A DNA stretch of 45,366 nucleotides from an uncultured Clostridia bacterium (GCA_910585795.1 CAJUFV010000173.1:1-45366), one strand, 5' to 3'. Positions 15,196 through 24,810 are shown, counted from the stretch's first letter. The notes: generated from the sequence alone by a model not told the origin. Translations and numbers: made by a program.

Positions 15196-15310
15196 ATATA
15201 TCATTCATCACAGAATACACGGTTATTAAACACATCTTTTAGGGAGGGTGTACCATCTTTTACATTGGGGTAATACATAAAATCCGTATATCCTGAGATC
15301 AGCGATATGT
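15196..15310. repeat. Palindromic repeat family, copy A
   Basis: The left arm (15196-15222: ATATATCATTCATCACAG then AATACACGG) and the right arm (15284-15308: CCGTATATCC then TGAGATCAGCGATAT) are imperfect inverted copies. The centre contains GGGAGGG and ATTGGGGTAA, both also found in copy C. It fills the gap between uxuA and the ROK gene, ending 25 bases before the ROK start codon. Confidence 0.75.
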
Positions 15311-15328
15311 TATATGTGAATAAAATTA

Positions 15329-16393
15329 TTACAACAATTTATCAAGCATTTCCCACAAGCCACAGATATACGCTACACCAAGTGCTCTGTCATATAAGCC
15401 GTATCCGGGCATAGCTTTTTCACCCCACAGCATTCTGCCGTGGTCAGGGCGTATAACTCCGTCAAAACCCGTATCGTAAAGTGCCTTTACAATCTCCGCC
15501 AAATCAAGCGAGCCGTCGGCACTCAAATGACAAGCCTCCTCGAATTTTCCGGGTGCCGTATGCTTTATATTCCGTATATGCGCAAAATGAATTCGTCCTT
15601 TAAGCGACTTTATTATATCAACAATATCGTTATCAGGATTTGAGCCGAGAGAACCTGTGCACAGCGTTACGCCGTTGCAGACACTCGGAACTGCCTCACA
15701 CATTCTCAAAAGTCCCTCTTTTGACGTTATAATTCTCGACAGCCCAAACACGCTCCACGCAGGGTCATCGGGATGAATTGCCATTTTTAATCCGTACTTT
15801 TCACAAGTCGGCATAATTGCCTTTAAGAAATACACAAGATTATTGAATAGCTTCTCAGCGTCCACATCTGCGTATGCCTCAAAAAGTTCCTTAATTTTTG
15901 ACAGTCTTTCAGGCTCCCATCCGGGCATTACATAGCCGTTTGAATTTTTATCCATGCTTTCAAACAATGTGTTCGGGTCAATCTTGTCAACCTCGCTCTG
16001 GTCATACGCAAGCACGTTTGAACCATCCTCTCGTGGCTTTGCCAAATTAGAACGCGTCCAGTCGAACACAGGCATAAAGTTATAGCAAACAAGGTTTATT
16101 CCCTCTTCGCCGAGATTTTCAAGTGTTTTTATATAATTCTCTATATACATATCACGGTCAGATGAGCCGATTTTAATTGAATCGTGGATATTTACGCTCT
16201 CAATTCCTGAAAGCTCCATACCGCCGTCTGCAATTTCCTTTTTCAGCGCCTTTATTTCGTCCCTTGTCCAGAGTTCTCCTGCCTGCTTGTAGTACAGGGT
16301 TGAGATAAGCCCCTCAACATAGCGTATTTGTCTTAATTGCTCTAATGTTACGCTGTCGTATTCCTTGCCGTAATAGCGCATTGTCATTTTCAT
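15329..16393 (-). CDS. uxuA: Mannonate dehydratase
   Basis: UxuA converts D-mannonate to 2-keto-3-deoxygluconate in hexuronate catabolism (EC 4.2.1.8). The 354 residues carry the family's landmarks in order: GIESVNIHDSIK, VCYNFMPVFDWTR, MAIHPDDPAWSVFG, LCTGSLG, RIHFAHIRN and a RPDHGRM block near the end. Histidines, Cys and Asp in these blocks bind the catalytic metal. Length fits the family. It is cytosolic and lies 16 bases after uxuB, so the two are cotranscribed. The product would go to KDG kinase and aldolase, which are not in this window. The ribosome binding site is poor (AAGG 14 bases upstream), so coupling to uxuB is likely. Confidence 0.95.
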   Translation of the reverse strand: MKMTMRYYGKEYDSVTLEQLRQIRYVEGLISTLYYKQAGELWTRDEIKALKKEIADGGMELSGIESVNIHDSIKIGSSDRDMYIENYIKTLENLGEEGINLVCYNFMPVFDWTRSNLAKPREDGSNVLAYDQSEVDKIDPNTLFESMDKNSNGYVMPGWEPERLSKIKELFEAYADVDAEKLFNNLVYFLKAIMPTCEKYGLKMAIHPDDPAWSVFGLSRIITSKEGLLRMCEAVPSVCNGVTLCTGSLGSNPDNDIVDIIKSLKGRIHFAHIRNIKHTAPGKFEEACHLSADGSLDLAEIVKALYDTGFDGVIRPDHGRMLWGEKAMPGYGLYDRALGVAYICGLWEMLDKLL

Positions 16394-16409
16394 AGCCGCT
16401 TACCGTCCT

Positions 16410-17993
16410 TTATATATTTTTTAATGTATTTCGGATTGCTCCCGTTCCTGTGAGCATTGATTTTAAATTGCTTTCTATCTTTTCTGCAATGCCCGCTTCG
16501 TATAAATCAACTCCGAATATAGATTTATCTGACAGAATGGCTCTGAGCTTACCGTCAGTGCTATTAGGATTTCCGAGTTCAACACCTGCTAATTTTTCGC
16601 TCAGTTCATCAAGTCTTGGGTCTGAGCTTCTTTCAAATTCATTGCCGTTATCGTCAACACCCATAAGATATCTTAACCAGCCTGCTATTGCCATAGGAAT
16701 TGCTTTCAGCTCGCTTATGTCAAGGCTGTCTGATTTCATATATGCTTTAATCGTTTCGCCGTAACGTATTCCGACCTTTTGTGATGTATCTGTTGCAATT
16801 CTCTGCGGTGCGTCGGGGATATTTGGATTTGGAAGACGTTCGGTAATTACCTCTTTTACAAATTCCTGCGGATTGATTATTTCAGGATTTATAACAACCT
16901 TCATTCCTTCTTCTGCAATCATGCTAACGAGCCTGCATAGCTCACTGTCCTGCATTTCCTCCCATATTGCGTCATACCTCAAAAGACATCCGAACACAGC
17001 AAGAGCTGTATGCAGCGGATTTAAGCAGGTTGTAACCTTCATTGTTTCGGACTTATTTACAGTTTCACGCGTAGTCATATATACGCCCGCCTCCTGAAGC
17101 TTCGGACGTCCGTTCGGGAAGCTGTCCTCTACAACGAGATACTGTGGAATTTCTGCATTTACAAACGGCGCTATATATGTATTCTTTGATGTTACAACAG
17201 GCTCTATGCCCTCAACATCTATTTTATTGAGTTCATTTTTAACTCTATCTGACGGACGAGGCGTGATTTTATCAATCATACTCCACGGAAATGTAACGCT
17301 TTCTTTAAGATAATCAAGAAATTCCGACTCTGCTTTTTTGTTGTTAATCCATTCTTCAGCAATAATCATAACGCTTTTTTGAAGCTTTTCACCGTTATGC
17401 GAGCAGTTATCCATGCTTACTACCGCCAACGGATATTTCCCCGCCTTAAACCGCTCATAAAGCATATATGCGGTAACGCTCATAGCGTGCTTCGGCTCCT
17501 TCGGACCACTTTCTATATCCGTTTTGACTATATCCATAAAATCACCGTTGGGAGCATATATGTTGTAGCCTTTTTCGGTAATTGTATAGCTTATCATTTT
17601 AAGCGAGGACTTTTTTGCAATTTCCGAAAGTCTTGCATAATTATTTGCCTTAATACCCTCCGTTACTCCGCCTAAAACTTCCATATCAAGGTTTGAATTT
17701 CTGTCCATCATTACATTTAGCGTAAGAGAATCGTGCGGTTCATAAATCTTGTCAATTATATCAAAATCAAAGGTTTCAACAGCGATAATTCCTGTGTCAG
17801 ACAATCCGCTGTTCAATAATTTCTGAGCGATTGAGCCTATAAAACCTCTAAATATATTCCCTGCTCCAAAATGTACCCATTCGGGATTTTCGGCTGTTCT
17901 TTTCCTGACAGTCCTTACGTCATATTCTGGAAGTCTGATGTTTGCTCTTTCCCATTGTTGTTTTTCTTTTATTACGTCTAAAGTTAGTTTCAT
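16410..17993 (-). CDS. uxuB: Fructuronate reductase (mannitol dehydrogenase family)
   Basis: A 527-residue polyol dehydrogenase of the long-chain mannitol dehydrogenase family. Near the N-terminus is the NAD-binding WVHFGAGNIFRGF (39-51). The catalytic region includes DKITPRPSDRVKNEL and later KVTTCLNPLHTALA with the lysine and Asn/His typical of the family. Because it is paired with uxuA, the probable reaction is fructuronate plus NADH to mannonate (EC 1.1.1.57). Tagaturonate reductase or mannitol dehydrogenase are the alternatives. A good AGGGGA site precedes the ATG, and a partial copy of the palindromic repeat (18016-18058) lies just upstream. Confidence 0.9.
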   Translation of the reverse strand: MKLTLDVIKEKQQWERANIRLPEYDVRTVRKRTAENPEWVHFGAGNIFRGFIGSIAQKLLNSGLSDTGIIAVETFDFDIIDKIYEPHDSLTLNVMMDRNSNLDMEVLGGVTEGIKANNYARLSEIAKKSSLKMISYTITEKGYNIYAPNGDFMDIVKTDIESGPKEPKHAMSVTAYMLYERFKAGKYPLAVVSMDNCSHNGEKLQKSVMIIAEEWINNKKAESEFLDYLKESVTFPWSMIDKITPRPSDRVKNELNKIDVEGIEPVVTSKNTYIAPFVNAEIPQYLVVEDSFPNGRPKLQEAGVYMTTRETVNKSETMKVTTCLNPLHTALAVFGCLLRYDAIWEEMQDSELCRLVSMIAEEGMKVVINPEIINPQEFVKEVITERLPNPNIPDAPQRIATDTSQKVGIRYGETIKAYMKSDSLDISELKAIPMAIAGWLRYLMGVDDNGNEFERSSDPRLDELSEKLAGVELGNPNSTDGKLRAILSDKSIFGVDLYEAGIAEKIESNLKSMLTGTGAIRNTLKNI

Positions 17994-18015
17994 TTAAATA
18001 TCCCCTTCCGATTTC

Positions 18016-18058
18016 ATACGGTATTCGAACATTCCGTATATTCTGAGATCAGCAATAT
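18016..18058. repeat. Palindromic repeat family, copy D (partial)
   Basis: Only the right arm is well kept: CCGTATATTC then TGAGATCAGCAATAT (18034-18058), nearly the same as in copies A-C. The left arm is reduced to ATACGG (18016-18021). It ends 22 bases before the uxuB start codon, the same position the full copies take before other genes. Confidence 0.65.
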
Positions 18059-18068
18059 TTATTTTATC

Positions 18069-18107
18069 ATAGATTGTGCAGACTTGTATGTAATCCACAC
18101 AATCTAT
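18069..18107. repeat. Perfect 10-base inverted repeat before uxuB
   Basis: ATAGATTGTG (18069-18078) and CACAATCTAT (18098-18107) are exact reverse complements with a 19-base loop. No U tract follows on either strand, so a protein-binding site is more likely than a terminator; a uxu operator is possible but untested. Confidence 0.4.
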
Positions 18108-18129
18108 AATATGTATTTCGTTTATTGGT

Positions 18130-18396
18130 TTAAGGTGTGTTTGAAACATCCTCTCCTTCGGTGATAGGTTTCATATAAGTTAAAGAGTTCCATACAAGAA
18201 TCCTAAATCCGTCTATCTCGACATTTTTCTCAAATTCAAATTTAACTTTTTCTTCGCCATCGCCAATTTTAACGCGTTGAACCGAGATTAAGGTACCGCT
18301 CTTGCTATAAGCCGCAGCTATAACGGAGTTGTATCTTGCCACGTTCTTTAGCTTTGCTGTTAGAATAATTGTATCGTTTCCATTATCATCTTTATT
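18130..18396 (-). pseudogene. C-terminal fragment of an extracellular multidomain protein
   Basis: The frame is open from a TAG at 18397-18399 to the stop at 18130 and encodes a beta-rich domain: TIILTAKLKNVARYNSVIAA, then AYSKSGTLISVQRVKIGDGE and FRILVWNSLTYMKPITE. The pattern A-AYDxxGxLI... ending in (V/F)W(N/D)SLxxMKP(I/L) is the usual last domain of large secreted carbohydrate-active or surface proteins in Clostridia. No ATG or ribosome binding site starts the fragment; a GTG at 18342 is the only late option. It is therefore best read as the remaining 3' end of a deleted gene. Confidence 0.6.
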
Positions 18397-18424
18397 CTAT
18401 CGACTATGACAATTTTCCCATAAC

Positions 18425-19195
18425 TTACCCTATAATACTATTTAACCATTCTTTGGCTAACGGCATCCAACTTTGAACATGTGTGCTGACTATTCCTGTA
18501 ACATCAGAAGCCAATGATAACCCATGTTCTCCTTCGGGATATATATGTAATTCAAATGGTATATTGTTTTTTCTCATGGCTAAAGCCAGCAACATACTGT
18601 TCTCCACAGGAACGCAGGTATCTTCAAATGTATGCCAAATAAATGCAGGCGGTGTGTTTTCATCAACTTGTAATTCGAGTGATGTCTTTTTTAATAAAAC
18701 TTCATTTGTTGCTCCTATTGCATTAAACGAACCTCGATGTGCAAACTGACCTGAACTAATTACAGGATAGCACAAAATCATTCCATTTACTTTATTTAGA
18801 ACATTGTTTTGCTTTATTACTTCTTCCTTTTTCCCCATTATTCCTATGCTTCCAGCCAGATGCGCCCCTGCTGAAAATCCGCATACAATAATTTTGTCAG
18901 GATCAGTATTCCATTCCTTAGCGTGTTCTCTAACATATACTATTGCATTTGACGCATCAATTAATGCCTGCGGATACCGTGCGTTTACTGTATAATTAAC
19001 CACAACTGCATTACAACCCATACTGTTAAATTCACATGCTATTGGTTCTCCTTCACGCGGTGCACAAAATTCATATCCCCCACCCGGAAATACAACAATC
19101 ATGGGTCTCTTTTTTTGGTCGTCTACTGTATTATCCAAAATATATGTTGTCATATACGCTGTATCATTACCTAAAAATATTTTTTTATTTAACAT
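18425..19195 (-). CDS. Alpha/beta hydrolase, acetyl-esterase type
   Basis: A 256-residue esterase of the BD-FAE / acetyl xylan esterase group. It has the oxyanion motif VFPGGGY (35-41) and nucleophile serine in CGFSAGAHLAGS (about 105-115). The Asp is in HTFEDTCVPVENS and the His in EGEHGLSLAS, so the triad is complete. No signal peptide, so it probably removes acetyl groups from imported oligosaccharides. AAGGAGA precedes the ATG, with repeat copy B starting 19 bases upstream. It is separated from the intact nagA gene by that repeat. Confidence 0.85.
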   Translation of the reverse strand: MLNKKIFLGNDTAYMTTYILDNTVDDQKKRPMIVVFPGGGYEFCAPREGEPIACEFNSMGCNAVVVNYTVNARYPQALIDASNAIVYVREHAKEWNTDPDKIIVCGFSAGAHLAGSIGIMGKKEEVIKQNNVLNKVNGMILCYPVISSGQFAHRGSFNAIGATNEVLLKKTSLELQVDENTPPAFIWHTFEDTCVPVENSMLLALAMRKNNIPFELHIYPEGEHGLSLASDVTGIVSTHVQSWMPLAKEWLNSIIG

Positions 19196-19214
19196 AATCT
19201 TCTCCTTAATTTTA

Positions 19215-19310
19215 ATATATCACTCATCACAAAATACATAACATTTAAAGGAGAAAGCTTTTTATGACGATATTCACAAAAATCCGTATATTCTGAGATC
19301 AGTGATATAT
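19215..19310. repeat. Palindromic repeat family, copy B (overlaps the nagA stop)
   Basis: Left arm 19215-19241 (ATATATCACTCATCAC...) and right arm 19284-19310 (CCGTATATTC then TGAGATCAGTGATATAT) are inverted with about 20 of 27 positions matching. The centre differs from copies A and C. The outer right end carries the last codons and stop of nagA, and the left end lies 19 bases before the esterase start. Confidence 0.75.
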
Positions 19311-20387
19311 TCTTTGTTTTATTGTCCCTCTGAATATTTTTCCGTTAATAATCACGGTGTCTAAATTACCATTATCGTCAAGCACAATCAAATCGCAGTC
19401 ATAGCTCTCTGCTATTTTTCCGCAGTTTAAGCCGAGAAGCTTGGCAGGCGTTTCACTTGCCATTTTAAACGCGTCCTTTTCGGGAATACCGAAATCAATA
19501 GCGCATTTAATACAATCAAACAGCGTTGATGTACTTCCTGCAAGCGCACCGTCTGACGTTCTCGCCGTTCCGTCTGTAACGGTCATTTCCTGTCCCCCAA
19601 ATTCATATTTACCGTCGGACAATCCTGTCGCGCGCATACTATCGCTTATTAAAATCATTCTGTCAGCGCCAAACAGTTTGTAAAGCATTCTTATTACTGA
19701 CGGGTGAATATGCTTGCCATCGCATATAACCTGAACATACATATCCTTGTCAAACGCCGCGCCTAATACAGATGGGTTTCGGTGATGCAGGGGCGGCATT
19801 GCGTTGAACGTATGTGTTACACACCTTGCCCCTGCGTCAGCCGATAGGGAGACTGTTTCATAATCCGCCGCGGTATGTCCTACACATACCAGCATATCGG
19901 TATTTTTAATATAATCAATCGTTCCTGCAAGTTCTGGCGCAAGAGTTATAATTTTTGCTTGTGTAAAATCTTTAAACTCGTTAATATCGGGCAGGCGCAA
20001 AAACTCAGCATTCTGCGCGCCCTTGTATTTTTCGCTTATGTACGGTCCTTCAAGATGAATACCCGCTATTTTTGCGCCTTCTTCGGAAATCGGTGCAGTC
20101 AGCACTTTTACTATATCCTCATGCGGAGTCGTCATTGTCGTGGGATAAACCGTCGTTGTGCCTGCGTTTGCATATAGCTCTGACAGTTTATCAAGTTCAG
20201 CGTCCATTGTATCAATTCCGCCCATACCATGTGTGTGAATATCCACAAGGCCGGCAAAAGCATGTTTGCCGTGAAAATCTATTCCATCACCGTCAAGCCT
20301 GCCGATTTTTTCAATTTTAGTGTCCCCGCAAAGAATATCAAGAGTTTCTCCGTTTATATTTAGGTTTTTGAATAAAGAATATTTCAT
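19299..20387 (-). CDS. nagA: N-acetylglucosamine-6-phosphate deacetylase
   Basis: NagA removes acetate from GlcNAc-6-phosphate to give glucosamine-6-phosphate (EC 3.5.1.25). It is an amidohydrolase: DIHTHG (His51, His53), IHLEGPYIS with the metal-binding Glu, CVGHTAADY, VTHTFNAMPPLHHRNPS and LISDSMRATG with the catalytic Asp. The 362 residues fit the family. I start at ATG 20385-20387 because GAGAGG is about seven bases ahead. The last codons (IYH, stop) are formed by palindromic repeat copy B, so the repeat has set the C-terminus. It lies after a GH20 enzyme that would supply N-acetylhexosamine. Confidence 0.93.
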   Translation of the reverse strand: MKYSLFKNLNINGETLDILCGDTKIEKIGRLDGDGIDFHGKHAFAGLVDIHTHGMGGIDTMDAELDKLSELYANAGTTTVYPTTMTTPHEDIVKVLTAPISEEGAKIAGIHLEGPYISEKYKGAQNAEFLRLPDINEFKDFTQAKIITLAPELAGTIDYIKNTDMLVCVGHTAADYETVSLSADAGARCVTHTFNAMPPLHHRNPSVLGAAFDKDMYVQVICDGKHIHPSVIRMLYKLFGADRMILISDSMRATGLSDGKYEFGGQEMTVTDGTARTSDGALAGSTSTLFDCIKCAIDFGIPEKDAFKMASETPAKLLGLNCGKIAESYDCDLIVLDDNGNLDTVIINGKIFRGTIKQRIYH

Positions 20388-20431
20388 TTTACACCTCTCA
20401 TGCAAGTCAAAACTTATTCATTGAATGATTT

Positions 20432-22069
20432 CTATACAATACTTGCAAATGAACTGTGCCACCAATTATTATTGTCCAATTCTCTCCTGCCTTCGTCCGA
20501 ACATTCAGGGTCAAGAAGTTCCTCGTCAAGCTCGGGAATTTTGCTAATTTTTCCGTTGGCAAACGCCTGTAAACGTTCTTTACAGCTTCTTGTGCGGTTC
20601 ATTAACCCGCCTATTCGCATGTCCTGTGTTTCAAATCCAAACGGCTTGTTTTCATGAAACCACTGAGCCTTAAACGCATTATAAAACACCTCAAGCCGTT
20701 CAAAAATTACGGTATAGTCTTTTATGAGCCTATTTATTTCAGGCATATTCTTTTCCCGATATGCCGTTCTTGTTCTGATACCAATATCATTTTTCAACTT
20801 CAAAACATCGCAGAGTGATTTTATTGCAGAAAATATATATCCATAATCCTTATTTTCTGCAAGAGGCGCAAGCCTTTCACTTGCCTTAGCGTATATTTCG
20901 TTCCTGTCCTGCGATACCGTCAAATCGTATAAACCGCAAAAATAATCATTATACAGCATATATTTTGATGGAGCTACAAACTTACCTTTATTACATTCAA
21001 GTGCATTAAATCCGGGAAGGTCTATCTGCATATAGTCGTCAAATTCAATTCCTACACAATCCCTGAAGTTTTTTTTGATTTCCATTTCATTTTCTATACC
21101 CTTAAGTAACTGAGAAGTATAGAACATTGACGGAAGCACCGAAAATAAAGACGCTTCCGCACCGTCGTCTCCCCACATGGTAAAGAAAACATTTTTAACG
21201 CTATGTTCACGACAGGCTTTTAATGCCGCAATATTTGCCTTTATGGAAAATCTGTTATGCGGTACTACACCCGACCATTTCCATAGTCCGCCGGCAAACC
21301 ATACAGGCGTTCCTAAATTTTCATGCGCTTCTATCATTTTGTCATAATGCTCTTTATCTGTCGAATAATAATCCCAATAAACAGGCATTATATTTTGAGG
21401 CAGCACATCACATACTTCTTGCCCTATAATATCAGGATTATCTGTATAATACTCGCCGCCGTTTACAGCGCGAAACAACATATCACTCCATATCATAGTC
21501 TGATAACCGTATTTAGTGGTTATCTCGCAAACCTTATTCAAATGTTCTCTCATAAGTGTATCAACAGGAGTGTATCCATTTCTATCAAGATACTTGCCCC
21601 TACCGATCATGTGCGCTTCATCCATTCCAATATGAATTAGTTTTGAATGAAACGCTTCAGACATTGATGCGAACATTTTATCTATCAACTCATATGTCTT
21701 TTCCTCGCCTATCAGCAAAATGTCATTACAGTCCGTATATTCCTGTACATCTTTCCATCTAACAAAAGCGTTAAGATGCGCTAACGTCTGTATACAAGGT
21801 ACACACTCAATACCCCTATCCATGCAATACTTGTCAATATCCTTCAGTTCCTTAACGGAATATCTTCCACGCATATAGCCAAAATATGGCTGTCCGTCTA
21901 TTTCGTATGTATCCTCCGTATAAAGCATAAGCGTGTTGTAGCCCATTGCTGCCATAATGTCCGCAAGTTTCTTCAATGTTTCAACGGTCGGTACTGCGTT
22001 TCTTGAACAGTCAACCATCAGTCCCTTTTTTTCAAAATAATCTCCATTGGATTTATATATGTTTGTCAT
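20432..22069 (-). CDS. GH20-type beta-N-acetylhexosaminidase
   Basis: A 545-residue glycoside hydrolase with a GH20-like TIM barrel. The barrel starts at MVDCSRNAVPTVETLKKLAD and MGYNTLMLYTEDTYE. The acid/base pair of the family is visible as Asp150-Glu151 in HIGMDEAH, where the Asp steers the substrate's acetamido group. Later TMIWSDMLFR and FFTMWGDDGAEASLF are matching sugar-binding blocks. No signal peptide and no GH20b N-terminal domain, so it is a cytosolic, short-N-terminus subtype. It would release terminal GlcNAc or GalNAc from imported oligosaccharides, feeding nagA next door. The ATG has AGGAGTG seven bases ahead. Confidence 0.82.
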   Translation of the reverse strand: MTNIYKSNGDYFEKKGLMVDCSRNAVPTVETLKKLADIMAAMGYNTLMLYTEDTYEIDGQPYFGYMRGRYSVKELKDIDKYCMDRGIECVPCIQTLAHLNAFVRWKDVQEYTDCNDILLIGEEKTYELIDKMFASMSEAFHSKLIHIGMDEAHMIGRGKYLDRNGYTPVDTLMREHLNKVCEITTKYGYQTMIWSDMLFRAVNGGEYYTDNPDIIGQEVCDVLPQNIMPVYWDYYSTDKEHYDKMIEAHENLGTPVWFAGGLWKWSGVVPHNRFSIKANIAALKACREHSVKNVFFTMWGDDGAEASLFSVLPSMFYTSQLLKGIENEMEIKKNFRDCVGIEFDDYMQIDLPGFNALECNKGKFVAPSKYMLYNDYFCGLYDLTVSQDRNEIYAKASERLAPLAENKDYGYIFSAIKSLCDVLKLKNDIGIRTRTAYREKNMPEINRLIKDYTVIFERLEVFYNAFKAQWFHENKPFGFETQDMRIGGLMNRTRSCKERLQAFANGKISKIPELDEELLDPECSDEGRRELDNNNWWHSSFASIV

Positions 22070-22091
22070 TTTTTCACTCCTGCTATATTAA

Positions 22092-24776
22092 TTAAACCAT
22101 AACTGCAATTTTATCCACACTTACAAGTTTCGGGAACGACAAGGTAATACTTATTTTGGGGGTATTTACCGTAAAGTCAATATACGTTCTTTCTCTTTTT
22201 CCATTTGTGCCGCTTACCGTTACGCTTGTATTGATTTTATCATTGATTTTTGCAGTTATTACAAACTGCGATATACTCGGCGCATTTGCTGTATATTCGA
22301 TACAAAGCAAATGCTTACCTGTGTTTTTATAGTCTATCGACACTGCTTGACCGTTTTTAGGCTTTTTATATTCAAATACACTTTCAAGCTCATCTAACTT
22401 ATCCTTTAATGATGTTTCAATTTTTCCGCCGTTTTCGATAAATCTCTCAAACGTATGCGTTCCCATTATGTAATTTAAAATATTTTTTGCATTTCTTTGT
22501 AGCTGCCCGCGTGCAAGTGTTCCGTTTTTAAGGCTTTCTTCTATGTTGCTGTTAAATGTTACCGCATCTTGTGCAGGCATATATACATCATTCTGAGCGA
22601 TAATCATATCCCTTAAATTTTGCTTATCGCTTTCATCTTTGCTTAGCTTCGGCCACCAGTCCGTCATAACCATTCCTGTATATCCCCATTCCTCACGAAG
22701 AATTACAGTATTCAGCTCATAATTTATCGCCGTCCAATGCTCATTTATGGGGTTATATGACGTCATTATAGTTTTTACATTGCCTTCTTTTACACACATC
22801 TCAAACGGTTTCAGATATATTTCCCTTAATGCTCTTTCAGACACAACCGATACAACCGTACTTCTGCAAAGCTCCTGCGAATTTGCGGCAAAGTGCTTGA
22901 CTGTCGCACTATTTCCATGTATGTTCATTCCATTTATAAGCGCTGTTGCGATTTTACCTGTAAGATACGGGTCTTCCGATAAATATTCAAAATTTCTGCC
23001 ATTTAGTGGTGAGCGATGAATATTTATTCCCGGACCCAATAATGAGTCGATATTATGACTACACAATTCCACACTTGCGTACTCGTACAACTTTTCTGCC
23101 GCTTCTACATCCCATGTACACGCTATCAAGGTTCCATTCGGCATACTTGTCGCCATGTCGCCGTTATCCATTCTAACTCCCGAAGGTCCGTCCGCAAGAC
23201 AAACGACCGGTATTCCAAATTTTGAAAGTTCCTGCGTAACTCCACCGAACACGCCAGTATTGCCGGGTCTTGCCTTTGGTGATGACATTCCCTCACCTGT
23301 AACAAGACAGCGTAAATCCGTGTCGGATAACTGTGCGATAATTTCTTCCATTGTATTTTTGCCATTTTTGACATCAATCAACTTTATACCCATATCACCT
23401 GTATATTCAAAATTTTGTGGAAGATTATCGGTTATTCTCTTGTTATAATCAACGGTTCTTTTTGATACACCTCTGTATGCAGGTTTAAAATCATACGCTG
23501 GATAAAGCACATCAAAATCACGTTCAGGCGCAAGCGCTTCCGTAAGCTGCTTTGTGACTGTCAATTCGTCTATTGTAAACGTAAATGCCTTTTTTGCGTC
23601 CCGTACATTATTACCTATGTAAATATTGTACTCCCCTGCCTCCAGTACATAACACGATTTATGTCCCGTTATTCCGCTGTCATCATATGACGCAAAATCA
23701 TCTATATCCATTTCCAGCAATAATCCGTCACTTTTATCAGGAATAATTACATCTGTTTTTGCAAAGGCACAAAGCGAGCGTTTTGCCTTACCGAGTTTCC
23801 CCTGCGGCACTTCAACATATACCTGCACCACTTCCCTGCCGCTTACATTGCCTGTATTCTTAACAATAACAACCGCCGATATTTTTTCATTATGCTTTGT
23901 GATACTGTACGGCTCTATTTCAAAATCCGTATATGACAATCCGAAACCAAACGGATACAGAACTTTTTCAGGCGCAAATGTCTCAAAATATCTGTAACCG
24001 ACATAAATATCCTCCTGATATAAATTAAAATCCCTATTTCCAAAATTTTTGCTGCTCGGATAATCGTATATATCCTTTGCTATTGTATCGGATAACCTGC
24101 CGCTTGGATTTATCGCTCCCGAAAGGACATCAGCTATGGCGTTTCCACCCTCCTGTCCGCCCTGCCAGACATACATAACAGCTTTGATATTATATTTTTC
24201 TACCCAATTCATATCAATGATGTTTCCGACATTGAGCAAAACAACAGTATTTTCAAAATACTTTGAAACAACATCTAAAAGCTGTTCTTCTTCGTCCGTC
24301 AGATGCCAGCTCCCCTTTTCAGGCGCATTGTCCCTGTCCTCTCCTGCGGTTCTGCCGATTACGATTATAGCAACATCAGACTTTTCACGCGTTCTCTTCA
24401 CAATGCTTGCATCTGGCACATACTCCTTCTGAAACCACGGTTCGCTTGCCCAGCCGTTACCCTCGTCAAACGGATTTTCCTTAATCCACGACTTGTAAAT
24501 ATCAACAAGCTCAGTATTTACATTTATTTTGGGATTATTAAACGCGCCGTCAAGAATATTAACGACATACTCCGTATGCACAAGTCCGCCTGAACCTGTA
24601 CCGCTTTTTATGTAATCTATCTGGGTTCTGCCAAAAAATGAAATCATATTTTCGGGCTTTATAGGAAGAACATTGTTTTCATTTTTTAATAATACGCACC
24701 CCTCCGACGCAAGTTTACGAGAATGTACAGCAAGCGGCGCATATGGTTTTTCTTCTAATTCTTTTATAACTGTCAT
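22092..24776 (-). CDS. GH3 glycoside hydrolase with permuted domain order
   Basis: The 894 residues have the usual GH3 domains in reverse order. First is the alpha/beta sandwich (about 20-260: CVLLKNENNVLPI, VLLNVGNIIDMNW). Next is the FN3-like domain (about 300-400: SGREVVQVYVEVPQGKLGKA). Then comes the TIM barrel (about 450-760) with LADGPSGVRM, GPGINIHRSPLNGRNFEYLS, KHFAANSQE and the nucleophile Asp706 in MVMTDWW. A short beta domain ends the protein. This order is known in some ruminal beta-glucosidases, for example from Ruminococcus and Butyrivibrio. It is cytosolic. I prefer ATG 24774-24776, with AAAGGAC about nine bases ahead, over one six codons earlier. Substrate probably beta-glucosides or beta-xylosides. 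Confidence 0.9.
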   Translation of the reverse strand: MTVIKELEEKPYAPLAVHSRKLASEGCVLLKNENNVLPIKPENMISFFGRTQIDYIKSGTGSGGLVHTEYVVNILDGAFNNPKINVNTELVDIYKSWIKENPFDEGNGWASEPWFQKEYVPDASIVKRTREKSDVAIIVIGRTAGEDRDNAPEKGSWHLTDEEEQLLDVVSKYFENTVVLLNVGNIIDMNWVEKYNIKAVMYVWQGGQEGGNAIADVLSGAINPSGRLSDTIAKDIYDYPSSKNFGNRDFNLYQEDIYVGYRYFETFAPEKVLYPFGFGLSYTDFEIEPYSITKHNEKISAVVIVKNTGNVSGREVVQVYVEVPQGKLGKAKRSLCAFAKTDVIIPDKSDGLLLEMDIDDFASYDDSGITGHKSCYVLEAGEYNIYIGNNVRDAKKAFTFTIDELTVTKQLTEALAPERDFDVLYPAYDFKPAYRGVSKRTVDYNKRITDNLPQNFEYTGDMGIKLIDVKNGKNTMEEIIAQLSDTDLRCLVTGEGMSSPKARPGNTGVFGGVTQELSKFGIPVVCLADGPSGVRMDNGDMATSMPNGTLIACTWDVEAAEKLYEYASVELCSHNIDSLLGPGINIHRSPLNGRNFEYLSEDPYLTGKIATALINGMNIHGNSATVKHFAANSQELCRSTVVSVVSERALREIYLKPFEMCVKEGNVKTIMTSYNPINEHWTAINYELNTVILREEWGYTGMVMTDWWPKLSKDESDKQNLRDMIIAQNDVYMPAQDAVTFNSNIEESLKNGTLARGQLQRNAKNILNYIMGTHTFERFIENGGKIETSLKDKLDELESVFEYKKPKNGQAVSIDYKNTGKHLLCIEYTANAPSISQFVITAKINDKINTSVTVSGTNGKRERTYIDFTVNTPKISITLSFPKLVSVDKIAVMV

Positions 24777-24810
24777 AAAATCTGTCCTTTCCATTGCAAA
24801 TTATACAATA

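Noticed and set aside
18069..18107. Terminator upstream of uxuB
   Set aside because: The inverted repeat is perfect but has a long loop and no T tract on either strand; kept only as an inverted repeat.
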